The notes: generated by a model from the letters alone, not told the origin. A stretch of DNA of 14,811 nucleotides from Candidatus Bathyarchaeota archaeon (GCA_002726865.1 PBSW01000061.1:1-14811); one strand, 5' to 3'. Shown: positions 5,411 through 13,161, counted from the stretch's first letter. A program made the numbers and translations.

Positions 5411-6964
5411 ATGAGGAAGAAAGTAAGTATTTTTAATGAGGTCCTTGGCCCCGTAATGCACGGGCCTTCAAGCTCCCACACAGCGGCGTCATATTTCATC
5501 GGCAGACTCATTAGGGATCTACTCAATGACAAACCTGAGACCGTCATCATCTCATTCGCGGAGGGGGGCTCCTACGCAGAGGTTTACTCTCAGCAAGGTA
5601 GCGATCTGGGTTTTGCCACTGGGTTGATGGGGTGGCCGATTACCGACGAAAGATTCTTCGACGCGCTCCAGCTAGCCCGAGATTCTGGGTTATCGATAGC
5701 TTTCACAGTTGAGATTCTGGAGGAGGACGATCATCCTAACGCTATTTGGATACAGGGCGTCTCCCAGGGGGGTCAGGAGATCTTTGTGAACGCGAGGTCT
5801 ACCGGAGGAGGTGCTGTGGAACTGCTGAATCTAAACGGCTGGGAGGTTAACATCACGGGGGACGCCCATAACTTAATAGTTGAGACAGAAAGCAGTGCGG
5901 CCTTAAAGATTAAAGAAATACTGTCCTACAATGACCAGATATTAATAGAGCCCTCAATTAAGGAGCGCGATGGGATGGCCCTTATTAGGACTCAACTTTT
6001 CAGGCAGCTCAATGAAAACGCGTTGGATGAAATCAACAAAACCGATGGGATAAAATCTATCTGGAAGACTAGCTCTATAAAGTTCCCCAAACCCGGAGAT
6101 CCCCTATATCTGAGTGGAAAAACCCTAGACGAGTATGCCAAGAAAGAGGGATGTTCGTTGGGAGAAGCAGCCCTCCACTACGAGGCAGCCCTACTAGGCA
6201 TCACACAAGAAGAGGCTATCGACGAAATGTGGCGGCGATATGAGATCATGGCTCAAGCCGTGGAGCAGGGCCTTAGGGGTAACATCAGAGGGATGCAACT
6301 GCTAGAGCCCAGCGCACAGAGGATCTACGAGCTAGAAACAAGAGGGGACCTAGCTACAGGCGGCCTGCATACAAAAGCTGCAGCAAGAGCACTAGCTGCG
6401 ATGCACGTCAACAGCAGCATGGGGGTCGTTTGCGCGGCGCCTACGGGGGGAGCTGCCGGAACAATTCCCGGTACTATCACGACACTGGTCGATGAGCGAG
6501 GCCTGAATAAGATCCAGACCGTGAATGCTCTCTTCGCTGCCGGAGCAATAGGACTTGTGCTAGCAATGAGGGGGACCTTTGCTGCTGAGGTCGCGGGATG
6601 CCAAGTGGAAATCGGGGCCGCAGGGGCAATGTCCTCCGCCGCGGTTGTGGAGGTGGCTGGGGGCTCTGTCCGGCAAGCATTGGATGCTGCGGCCATCGCG
6701 TTCCAGAACACCATGGGGTCCCCCTGCGATCTGGTTCAGGGCATGGTGGAGATTCCGTGCCACACCAGAAACGCGTTAGCCGCATCATCCGCCTTCGTCT
6801 GCGCCGACCTCATTCTCGGAGGATATAGTAACCCTATTCCCTTAGACGAGACTATCGACGCAGTGATGAAAGTGGGGAGGATGCTCCCAAGAGAGCTCAG
6901 ATGTACAGCTCTTGGGGGACTTGCGATAACCCCATCAGCCCTCGCAATGAAAAGGTTGAGATAA
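5411..6964 (+). CDS. L-serine dehydratase, Fe-S type, beta and alpha parts fused
   Basis: Converts L-serine to pyruvate and ammonia using a [4Fe-4S] cluster. The single 517-residue chain holds the beta part first (GPVMHGPSSSHTA at 13-25, DDHPNAIWI at 106-114), a linker and an ACT-like stretch (about 150-215), then the alpha part (GGLHTKAAARALAAM from 317, CAAPTGGAAGTIPGT at 341-355). Cysteines C397, C439 and C450 have spacings of 42 and 11, the same as the three cluster ligands of Legionella pneumophila serine dehydratase as I recall them. The C-terminal cysteine tail that plugs that bacterial active site is absent here; the protein ends ALAMKRLR. ATG 5411 is set by a TATA box 27 bases upstream. 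It is convergent with the enolase-superfamily pair. A related activity such as cysteine desulfidase is possible but less likely, given the intact beta part. Confidence 0.9.
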   Translation: MRKKVSIFNEVLGPVMHGPSSSHTAASYFIGRLIRDLLNDKPETVIISFAEGGSYAEVYSQQGSDLGFATGLMGWPITDERFFDALQLARDSGLSIAFTVEILEEDDHPNAIWIQGVSQGGQEIFVNARSTGGGAVELLNLNGWEVNITGDAHNLIVETESSAALKIKEILSYNDQILIEPSIKERDGMALIRTQLFRQLNENALDEINKTDGIKSIWKTSSIKFPKPGDPLYLSGKTLDEYAKKEGCSLGEAALHYEAALLGITQEEAIDEMWRRYEIMAQAVEQGLRGNIRGMQLLEPSAQRIYELETRGDLATGGLHTKAAARALAAMHVNSSMGVVCAAPTGGAAGTIPGTITTLVDERGLNKIQTVNALFAAGAIGLVLAMRGTFAAEVAGCQVEIGAAGAMSSAAVVEVAGGSVRQALDAAAIAFQNTMGSPCDLVQGMVEIPCHTRNALAASSAFVCADLILGGYSNPIPLDETIDAVMKVGRMLPRELRCTALGGLAITPSALAMKRLR

Positions 6965-7015
6965 TCCGGGTCTCAGCTATGCCTCGGTCCCTTTTATCCA
7001 CTTGTTTCTTTGAAC

Positions 7016-7033
7016 AAAAAAAGAATTAAAAAA
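7016..7033 (-). terminator. Oligo-T terminator after the enolase-superfamily operon
   Basis: On the minus strand two T runs (seven Ts at 7016-7022 and six at 7028-7033) lie directly after the stop of the downstream MLE-like gene, the usual archaeal termination signal. The plus-strand serine dehydratase transcript ends in the same 73-base convergent gap, where CTTTTATCC near 6991 is only a weak T run. Confidence 0.5.
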
Positions 7034-7037
7034 CGTT

Positions 7038-8222
7038 CTAGGGAAAAACAGCGGGGATGTATTTTTCTATCTTCTCGTCGTCGAGCTCCCAGCCTATACC
7101 TGGCCCCGTGGGGACGTCGATCCAGCCGTCTTTGAGTACCAGAGGTTTCTTGATGAGGAGGTCGTGGAGCATAATCTCGGTGAACTCCACTATGGGCTGG
7201 GCGTTCTTTAGTGCGCACCCGAGGATCACCTTCGCTGCCACCCTCAGCCCCAGACCGTACTCGGTGCCGACTACAATCTCCTTACCCGCAGACTCGGTCA
7301 CCGAAGCCCACTTTTTTACTCCTAAGATCCCCCCGGCTTTGGAACACTTGGGGTTAATGAGATCCGCTGCTTCATGCTTCAGGATCTTGAAGACCTGGTA
7401 GAGGCTGTAAGCGCTCTCGTCGGCCTCAACGGGAATATCCACCGCCTTCACGACTCTGGCCATGCCATCCAGGTCCCATGTGGGGGTAGGTTGCTCAATG
7501 AGTTCTAGGCCTACGTCGTACTTGTTGGCGAGGTCGCAAAACCCGATGGCCTGCTGTACTGTGTAGGCTCCATTTACATCGGCCCTAAGGCTGATGTCAT
7601 CGCCTAGGGCATCCCTGATAGCTCTGAGGCACTTGGCGTCGTTTTCATAGTCCGAGCCGACCTTGGCCTTGATACCCCTTATCCCCTGTTCATAATACTC
7701 CAGGCTGTGCTCAGCCATCTTCTCGGGGGTATTTCGAGGGACTTCGATGGAGGCAAGGACCTTGTTCCGGTAGAGTCCACCTAGGAGGGTGGAAACGTTG
7801 CAGTTTAGCGATTTGCCAACAAGGTCGTAGAGGGCGAGGTCAATGGCCGATACGGAGCCCCTGTTAGCTCCCCTTGATTTTCTCCCTCTGATGGTGTCTA
7901 TGGTTCGCTCCAGATTAAAGGGATCCAGCCCTATGAGGTGGGGGACAAACATTTTGTCGATGATAAACTTAACCGCCTCGAGGGGCTCTTTACCGTCCGT
8001 AGGTGCCTCCCCAACCCCGGTAATACCCTCATCTGTGTGGATCTTTACTATTACGTAATCCAATAGCTTATGGCCGTCAGTATTTCTAAGTGGGTTTCTT
8101 ACCAAAGGATCCCCGGTGTAGAACTTTTTTGGCCTATTTTTTCCCCCTGTCTTGTCTTCCCCATCCCTATAGAAGCCAACGGGCATTCTCACGGGGATGG
8201 TCTCAATTTCTGTTATCTTCAT
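7038..8222 (-). CDS. Enolase-superfamily enzyme, MLE subgroup (downstream paralogue)
   Basis: A 394-residue member of the mandelate racemase / muconate lactonizing enzyme superfamily, which abstracts the alpha-proton of a carboxylate. Numbered from ATG 8222: KAK lysine motif at 185-187, metal ligands D215 (RADVN), E243 (IEQP) and D268 (EADES), and a second-side lysine in PKCSKAGG (K292 or K295). Lysines on both faces and no histidine after beta-strand 7 (VVGTEYG) place it with the muconate-lactonizing subgroup, not with mandelate racemase or sugar-acid dehydratases. The capping domain has an extended loop (about residues 18-50). ATG 8222 is chosen over TTG 8252 because GGAAGGAG sits about six bases before it. 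The second copy, 8264-9508, lies immediately upstream in the same operon. The reaction could be epimerization, syn-elimination or cycloisomerization; the substrate is unknown. Confidence 0.85.
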   Translation of the reverse strand: MKITEIETIPVRMPVGFYRDGEDKTGGKNRPKKFYTGDPLVRNPLRNTDGHKLLDYVIVKIHTDEGITGVGEAPTDGKEPLEAVKFIIDKMFVPHLIGLDPFNLERTIDTIRGRKSRGANRGSVSAIDLALYDLVGKSLNCNVSTLLGGLYRNKVLASIEVPRNTPEKMAEHSLEYYEQGIRGIKAKVGSDYENDAKCLRAIRDALGDDISLRADVNGAYTVQQAIGFCDLANKYDVGLELIEQPTPTWDLDGMARVVKAVDIPVEADESAYSLYQVFKILKHEAADLINPKCSKAGGILGVKKWASVTESAGKEIVVGTEYGLGLRVAAKVILGCALKNAQPIVEFTEIMLHDLLIKKPLVLKDGWIDVPTGPGIGWELDDEKIEKYIPAVFP

Positions 8223-8263
8223 AGATTTCTCCTTCCTGATTTGTATATTCAACTAATTCAAGT

Positions 8264-9508
8264 TCATCCATATATGGACTCCCGCGAAGCTGAGGCGAGA
8301 GCGCTCGCCAAGGGATCACGGTTCATATATTTCTCGACCTTCTTTGGGTCCAACTCGAGTCCCAACCCTGGGCCTGTGGGAACGTCAAGATAACCGTCCT
8401 TGAGCTTCAGGCGTTCGGAAAGCAGTGTTTCGTGGATCATTATCTCCGTGAACTCTATAACGGGGTGGATGGTCTTTGTAGATCCTCCTAGATGCAACTT
8501 CGCGGCGATCTGGGAACCCACCCCCCACTCTGTCCCGATGACTGTTGCGAGGCCAGCTGACTCAGCTACGGCAGCCCATTTCTTGACCCCATAGAATCCC
8601 CCTGCCTTAGCGATCTTGGCGTTGATTACGTCTGCAGCTCCCTTCTTGATGATCCTCATAACATCAAAGAGGCTGAAGGCGCTCTCGTCGGCCTCGATGG
8701 GGATGTCCACAGTCTTGGTTATCCTAGCCATCCCGTCTAGGTCCCATTTCTTGGTAGGCTGTTCAAGGAGCTCCAAATCCACGTCGAATTTCTGGGTTAG
8801 CTTGCACATCTTGATGGCCTCCTTGGGGGTGTAGGCTTGGTTGGCATCCGCCCTGATGCTTATCTTGTCTCCCATAGCATCCCGCATAGCCTTTAGGGAG
8901 AGGGCATCCCGGAGGGGGTCAGACCCAACCTTAGCCTTGAAGCCTCGGACCCCTTGCTCGTAATACTCCAGGCTGTGTTCAGCCATCTTTTCGGGGACAC
9001 CCCGCGGCACCTCCGTAGAGAGAAGTATTTTGTCTTGGTGACAGCCCCCTAGGAGATTGCAGACAGATGTGTTCATCGCCTTCCCTAGAAGATCATGTAA
9101 AGCGAGATCAATCCCAGAGGTGGCCAGAACGTTGTGCCATCCTCCTGTCCTGGTGACTATATGGAGGATCTGCTCTCTGTCAAAGGGATCCATTCCAATG
9201 ATACGGGGCCCCATGTAGTTGTCTATGATGATCTTTACAGACTCCCAGGGCTCCCCAAAAAATCCCACGTCTGGAGCCGCTGCACCTATGCCTGTAATAT
9301 CTTCATCTGTGTGGATCTTGACTATAATATTATCGAGGAGGAGGGCGTCGTTGGGCGCCGTTCTGCGGCTCCCCGAGAGTGTTTTTCCTGTGTAATATTT
9401 ATCGGGGGCGTTGACTCCCCTGACTTTGCACATACCATCCTTGAAGAATCCCACGGGAATGCTTACGGGGATGGTCTCAACTTTTGTTATCTCCAAAGTA
9501 CTGATCAA
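8264..9508 (-). CDS. Enolase-superfamily enzyme, MLE subgroup (upstream paralogue)
   Basis: Paralogue of the 7038-8222 gene, with the same order of active-site motifs (numbered from TTG 9508): KAK at 191-193, D221 (RADAN), E249 (LEQP), D274 (EADES) and the AKIAKAGG lysines (K298/K301). Strand 7 reads VIGTEWGVG, again without the histidine of the mandelate racemase subgroup. The two copies are very similar through the barrel (both contain PEKMAEHSLEYYEQG) but differ in the capping loops, where specificity is set, and this copy has a unique C-terminal tail (RDPLASALASASRE). Two TTG starts are possible: 9508, or 9496, which aligns exactly with the ATG of the paralogue; neither has a Shine-Dalgarno. 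The next gene begins only about 40 bases after its stop, so the pair is one operon read leftward. Confidence 0.83.
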   Translation of the reverse strand: MISTLEITKVETIPVSIPVGFFKDGMCKVRGVNAPDKYYTGKTLSGSRRTAPNDALLLDNIIVKIHTDEDITGIGAAAPDVGFFGEPWESVKIIIDNYMGPRIIGMDPFDREQILHIVTRTGGWHNVLATSGIDLALHDLLGKAMNTSVCNLLGGCHQDKILLSTEVPRGVPEKMAEHSLEYYEQGVRGFKAKVGSDPLRDALSLKAMRDAMGDKISIRADANQAYTPKEAIKMCKLTQKFDVDLELLEQPTKKWDLDGMARITKTVDIPIEADESAFSLFDVMRIIKKGAADVINAKIAKAGGFYGVKKWAAVAESAGLATVIGTEWGVGSQIAAKLHLGGSTKTIHPVIEFTEIMIHETLLSERLKLKDGYLDVPTGPGLGLELDPKKVEKYMNRDPLASALASASRESIYG

Positions 9509-9638
9509 AAAAGCTACGTATTTTCAAAAGATAAAACGTTTTCTTATGAAGATCTAGGCTTCACATATTTAGCGGAAAATTATTTGCATAAAAACAACTG
9601 GAATTAAAAAAATAAAATAAAAAGGAAAGGATTTGTGT
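9509..9638. other. Gap between membrane cassette and MLE-like operon
   Basis: AT-rich 130 bases with the cassette terminator at one side and the MLE-operon promoter at the other. Two minus-strand TATA-like candidates are TTTTAT (9531-9536) and GAAAATAC (9519-9526); they would favour starts at 9508 and 9496 respectively, so they do not settle the start codon. No ORF is believed here. Confidence 0.35.
9606..9623 (-). terminator. Strong oligo-T terminator of the membrane cassette
   Basis: The minus strand reads TTTTTATTTTATTTTTTT beginning about 15 bases after the last cassette stop (9639). This is the longest T-rich tract in the window and separates the cassette from the MLE-like genes, although both are read in the same direction. 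Confidence 0.6.
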
Positions 9639-10259
9639 TTAAAACCCGATTGTCGCCAGGGCGTCCAGGATAATTTGCACGAACTTTATACCGAAAGCCA
9701 TATGGAAACCAAGCTCACCAGCCCAGTAGGGGCCTAGCGAGGCCAGAAGAAAGTATCTCCCTAGCGTTGTGAGGTTTCCATAGATCCCAGTTTGTTCTTT
9801 ACTATAAGTGAAGTAAAGTATTGCAGTTACTGTTGCGACCAAGACTATTAGCGCATTTATCGTTCCAACCAAGCTAGACCCAGAAACTAAACTGGATGCT
9901 GTAGCTGAAATCTGGCCGATAATCTGAGCGCTCATGACTCCCGTCAACATCGCTCCCATAGAGATACCCATCATAGTAACTGTCGGGATGCGCGCTAACC
10001 ACTTGTAACGCTGGTCAAACACACCCACGAACATTATTCCGATGAGTATTGGTATGATGAGTAAAATCTTTGACCCATCAAGGATGGGGACGATTGCCTT
10101 TTGCATCACGTTGTTGATGTTGACGAGTACGCCGTTCGCAGCGCCACCAGCTACCGATGCAACGGTCGCTATTTTGAAGAGTGGGTTGTCTTTGTAGGTC
10201 CATGAAGCCACCATGAGCCATAGGGTCACAGCGATCCATGCTGTCAATGCATCTGCCAT
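9639..10259 (-). CDS. Six-helix membrane protein, last gene of the cassette
   Basis: A 206-residue polytopic membrane protein I cannot assign to a named family. Likely helices fall near residues 5-20, 28-48, 62-80, 88-112, 130-150 and 165-200, joined by short loops; polar segments are few (FDQRYKWLAR about 80-89, YSKEQTGIYGN about 150-160). There is no signal peptide or cytosolic domain. Its ATG directly abuts the stop of the gene before it (TAA-ATG), with GGAGG ten bases upstream inside that gene, so the two are translated together. Glycine- and alanine-rich helices suggest tight packing with partners in one membrane complex. The short run IYGNL also occurs in the 210-residue cassette protein, which may mark distant relationship or a shared interface. 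Function unknown. Confidence 0.75.
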   Translation of the reverse strand: MADALTAWIAVTLWLMVASWTYKDNPLFKIATVASVAGGAANGVLVNINNVMQKAIVPILDGSKILLIIPILIGIMFVGVFDQRYKWLARIPTVTMMGISMGAMLTGVMSAQIIGQISATASSLVSGSSLVGTINALIVLVATVTAILYFTYSKEQTGIYGNLTTLGRYFLLASLGPYWAGELGFHMAFGIKFVQIILDALATIGF

Positions 10260-11129
10260 TTAGCTTGTGCCTCCTTTATTTTTCTTCGAACCAAAGTAAG
10301 AAATGTTGCCTATCACGATGAAGGCAGCGGTTGCCAGATATGCCAGAGTCTTTGCATCGGATATACGTGCACCATTGCCGGGTACTTTGCCGATGTACTC
10401 AAGCTCAGCGCCACCGGTGCTCCCCTCGATTATACCGAGGATACCGTTATTCGGATAGTATGTACCCGAGAGTACTGTTCCACCAGTTAGCGTGTATGAG
10501 ACGAGTGGGATGTTGTATTTGGTATACCATTGTCTTACTGGCGCCTCAACCCAAGTTTGGGATGGGGAACCTGTGATTACAAGGCCTATGTCATTGGAAT
10601 CATGTAGGTTGTTCATGATAGGTAGACTACTCAGAGATGTTCCGTCAAAGTCCTTTCCGAAGGTTGCATGGAAGTCCTCGGCCATGAGCGAAAGCGCCCC
10701 CTCACCTCCAGGGAGGAAGCCCATTTGAGCCCAGTCTTTGCCATAGGTCTTTCCCACCGCCTCCGGGGATTTTGCGACCAAGTCGGAGATGTATGCATGG
10801 AGTAGTGGCGTATCCTCGCCTAGAGCAACCATCACAAATTTGACATTATTTTTCAATAATATTCTCATTAGTGCTACGTGCCCTACTTCAGCTTCAGCCA
10901 ATGCTCCCATGCCCCAATTATCCTCCCAGACAACAATCTTGTTAGATGGTACGTCTTGTATTGCATCCACTGCATCGTGTGTCCACTGTGTAGTGGATAT
11001 AGGTAAATTCAGTGGTATCAAAAGAGGTATGAATATTAGGACCAGTATTACAGCACCAACCCAGAACCAGTGTAGTCCCCCGAGCTTTTCGATCATGGTA
11101 TCGCCATCGATTTTCATTGGATCAGACAT
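10260..11129 (-). CDS. Membrane-anchored extracytoplasmic domain protein of the cassette
   Basis: A 289-residue protein with one helix near 21-43, a domain of about 210 residues, a second helix near 264-281 and a positive tail (SKKNKGG). The positive-inside pattern puts the domain outside the cell. The domain alternates strands and helices: VVWEDNWGMGALAE, KFVMVALGEDTPLL, a segment with GKDWAQMGFLPGGEG, a DIGLVITG strand and a terminal GGAELEYIG. The patterns PGGEG, FDGTSLSSLPIM and GAELEY resemble a conserved uncharacterised protein that I recall next to DUF6754 proteins in bacteria. It has no catalytic motif that I can name. GGAGG lies nine bases before its ATG and its stop touches the next gene. 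A lipid-, polymer- or small-ligand-binding role is possible but unsupported. Confidence 0.75.
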   Translation of the reverse strand: MSDPMKIDGDTMIEKLGGLHWFWVGAVILVLIFIPLLIPLNLPISTTQWTHDAVDAIQDVPSNKIVVWEDNWGMGALAEAEVGHVALMRILLKNNVKFVMVALGEDTPLLHAYISDLVAKSPEAVGKTYGKDWAQMGFLPGGEGALSLMAEDFHATFGKDFDGTSLSSLPIMNNLHDSNDIGLVITGSPSQTWVEAPVRQWYTKYNIPLVSYTLTGGTVLSGTYYPNNGILGIIEGSTGGAELEYIGKVPGNGARISDAKTLAYLATAAFIVIGNISYFGSKKNKGGTS

Positions 11130-11142
11130 TTTTCATATCCTC

Positions 11143-11775
11143 CTAATCCACGATCCCCTTCTCTTTACCAGTCAGCATTCTTAGAGAAAGTAAAAGGGCA
11201 CCAACACCCATGGTGATGATAGCTCCTCTCATGCCACCCTTTCCGGGCACATTCACTATCCATTGTTTGAAATCCCCAATTAAGGGAACCATAGCGGGTA
11301 TACTTGGAGCAAGGGTTAGTAAGTAAGTCAAGCCGGTGACGGCAAGTATAATGGACTCCTTAGATCTCATCTGGAACGCCTTGTAAGCGGCCCAAGGCTC
11401 TAAGAATACATAGAACACCCAGACAGCCTGAGCGAGGTTGCCGTAGATAGTATTCATTAGCCATTTGTAACTGTCCCCACTGACTCCACCCGTCAGCAAA
11501 GCGACGCCAATGTATATTACGAATACCGCGAAGAACTCTATGGCATACATCATACCTGACCCTTGCTTGGCTCCTGTTAACTCCCTAGAGTATCTTACTA
11601 TTAGTGTGATAGCAGCAACAAAGAATGTGAAGCTGGCGATTATGGTCAACCAAAGCGTCAGCTCATTTTTAACGAATGTCAATGGACCTTCAGGTAGAGC
11701 ATACTCGATGAGAAAAACCGCAACTATAATCGTAAGGATATATTGCGGTACTTTTCGTTTATAATCAAACGACAT
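11143..11775 (-). CDS. Six-helix membrane protein, second gene of the cassette
   Basis: A 210-residue polytopic protein. Hydrophobic segments fall near 10-28, 40-60, 74-98, 112-130, 140-165 and 183-200. Loops carry charged turns such as YSRELTGAK (about 62-70) and a C-terminal GKEKG that should be cytoplasmic. The segment NLAQAVWVFYVFLEPWAAYKAF is partly amphipathic and proline-broken, as in helices lining a cavity, but no transporter signature is present. It begins 13 bases after the first cassette gene (weak GGGAG upstream of ATG 11775) and ends 13 bases before the next, so it belongs to the same transcript. I do not recognise the family. Confidence 0.75.
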   Translation of the reverse strand: MSFDYKRKVPQYILTIIVAVFLIEYALPEGPLTFVKNELTLWLTIIASFTFFVAAITLIVRYSRELTGAKQGSGMMYAIEFFAVFVIYIGVALLTGGVSGDSYKWLMNTIYGNLAQAVWVFYVFLEPWAAYKAFQMRSKESIILAVTGLTYLLTLAPSIPAMVPLIGDFKQWIVNVPGKGGMRGAIITMGVGALLLSLRMLTGKEKGIVD

Positions 11776-11788
11776 TTCATCATACTCC

Positions 11789-12586
11789 CTAAATGAACAT
11801 CCAAGCTACCAGATTTTGTGCGCCAACAAAGTAAGCCAAAGAAGTAATTATTGTCAGTGCGACCAAAGTGAACTTCATCCAGTCACCACCGATGAAGCTC
11901 GCCGCCATGTCAGAGTCATTCGAGACTTTGGCAGAAGCCGCGTACATCTCGTCACCCAGAAGGGCATAGTCCGCTAACATCGCGAGGCCAAAGATCATGC
12001 CCCACCTGGAGCCTCCGCCTACCCCGATCCCTCCCTGGGCTCTGCAGATTGCATAAGCCCAGACGGTCTCAACTGATAAGGCGCCCATAGTGACATTCAT
12101 TGCGGTACCTAGAGACACCATGTCCCTGATCCCACCCGTCATATATCCCCTGTAGTCGCCGTAGTATCGAAGCGTGGAGACCTTGTCCAGCTCGTCTTGC
12201 TTACCTTCCGCGGCATACGCGTCTGAAACGATAGCGTCTGCCTGTGCGTAAAGGTGTGGATTTGGGGAGATCCTGACAATCAGGTTCGCCCCTGTTCTGG
12301 CACAAAGCGTGGCAGTGTAAGAGAGGAAGTTAAGGGCAGAGATAGTTCCAGCTGCCCGGTCTCCACCTAACCGAGACGCGTCTCCAAGACCAAAGTGTAC
12401 GGGCTTATCGGTCTCTACACTTCGGCCCACACCCTCCTCGATGGCATCGATTGCAGGGAAGTTTCTGAGCTCAGGAATAGACTTACCACCCGTTGATTGC
12501 ATTAACCAGTACACATAGTACACGATCATGACTAGAAGTATCAGAACTTCGAATTCACGTCCTGTTCTTATTATCATAAGTATCAC
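11789..12586 (-). CDS. DUF6754-like membrane protein, first gene of the cassette
   Basis: A 265-residue protein that matches my memory of the uncharacterised DUF6754 family: an N-terminal helix (about 12-32), then PELRNFPAIDAIEEGVGRSVETDKPV, an LVPV-like LIVRI strand, a GYMTGGIRDM segment, the glycine run GIGVGGGSRWG, and the signature ADYALLGDEMYAASAKVS followed by two more helices to the C terminus. The soluble part sits between membrane segments, suggesting a ligand- or partner-binding domain against the membrane. Family function is unknown. Translation may begin at GTG 12586 or ATG 12577; neither has a clear Shine-Dalgarno. A TATA-like/inverted-repeat element lies at 12604-12626. As first gene it heads the four-gene operon and is divergent from the 142-residue orphan. 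Confidence 0.78.
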   Translation of the reverse strand: MILMIIRTGREFEVLILLVMIVYYVYWLMQSTGGKSIPELRNFPAIDAIEEGVGRSVETDKPVHFGLGDASRLGGDRAAGTISALNFLSYTATLCARTGANLIVRISPNPHLYAQADAIVSDAYAAEGKQDELDKVSTLRYYGDYRGYMTGGIRDMVSLGTAMNVTMGALSVETVWAYAICRAQGGIGVGGGSRWGMIFGLAMLADYALLGDEMYAASAKVSNDSDMAASFIGGDWMKFTLVALTIITSLAYFVGAQNLVAWMFI

Positions 12587-12603
12587 ATGTTTTTGCTAAC
12601 TTC

Positions 12604-12626
12604 GGTATATGTTTATTATACATATA
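12604..12626 (-). promoter_or_regulatory. Promoter/operator of the membrane cassette
   Basis: Inverted arms TATATG (12606-12611) and CATATA (12621-12626) flank a nine-base AT spacer in the 146-base divergent gap. The proximal arm, read on minus as CATATACC, is about 26 bases from the expected transcript start near 12582, so it can be the TATA box; the dyad would then let a regulator compete with the transcription machinery. The same eight-mer CATATACC appears upstream of larC. Confidence 0.45.
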
Positions 12627-12732
12627 AGATTTTCATGACACAAAAAGTGGAATAATGAAATTTTCGTTCGCGTGCGATTAAGTTAATGTATTAGAATCAC
12701 TTTTTTAGATGTAAGTCCTTTCCTGATCTGCT

Positions 12733-13161
12733 TTGATCGACGAGTCTCCTGAAAAAAAAACAAAAGATTTCATTGTTAAACCAGAGAAAACTGTTGGGTT
12801 CCAAGTTCCAACGCTGGATATTTCAGAGGATAGAGAGGAGGAGATCCTAGATATCTTGGCGAAAAGAATCGTTGACAACAGGTTGGAGTCTGTCGCGATG
12901 CTATTTCTCATCCCTTTGCGCCCTATAAGCCCTATAGTCAGTCAGCTCACGCTGCTCCCTTTTGCCCCTCTTCTGGAGGCATTTGACATCCCTGGCTTCG
13001 ATTACATTGCATTCCTAAACAACAGCAATAACGTCAAAGGTCTTGTAGAGAGAATTGAGTTCCTAGCGAAGGAACGGGACGAGAAGAAGCGTAAGGAGAA
13101 TAACCAGAGGGACAAGGGAGATAACTGGTTCAGTAGGCTCATGAAAATTATTGGCCTATAG
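12733..13161 (+). CDS. Orphan 142-residue protein divergent from the cassette
   Basis: Not recognised. It has an acidic, Lys-rich N terminus (about 1-20), a short EDREEEILDILAKRIVDNRLES helix region (32-53), a hydrophobic, proline-broken centre (about 55-92, MLFLIPLRPISPIVSQL onward) and a highly charged C-terminal helix (RIEFLAKERDEKKRKENNQ, 107-125) ending in NWFSRLMKIIGL, which could be an amphipathic membrane-surface helix. The centre is too broken for a clear transmembrane segment. The start must be the TTG at 12733, because an in-frame TGA lies three codons upstream and no ATG occurs until well inside; the AT-rich sequence around 12700-12710 could supply a promoter. The divergent position suggests a partner or regulator of the membrane cassette, which is inference only. 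Confidence 0.6.
   Translation: MIDESPEKKTKDFIVKPEKTVGFQVPTLDISEDREEEILDILAKRIVDNRLESVAMLFLIPLRPISPIVSQLTLLPFAPLLEAFDIPGFDYIAFLNNSNNVKGLVERIEFLAKERDEKKRKENNQRDKGDNWFSRLMKIIGL

Noticed and set aside
6325..6828. Several long open frames overlapping the serine dehydratase gene
   Set aside because: They are low-complexity frames opposite or shifted from a GC-rich, Ala/Gly-rich real gene and show no family features.
8294..8309. GGCGAG-AGCG-CTCGCC hairpin near the end of the upstream MLE-like gene
   Set aside because: It lies inside coding sequence, has no T tract, and probably reflects the Ala/Ser-rich tail codons.
7038..9508. Calling the pair mandelate racemase or sugar-acid dehydratases
   Set aside because: Strand 7 lacks the catalytic histidine, and both copies carry the second lysine of the MLE subgroup.
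9134..9607. Plus-strand 157-codon frame across the MLE-like gene start
   Set aside because: It is a shadow of the minus-strand enzyme gene with no start signal or recognisable domain.
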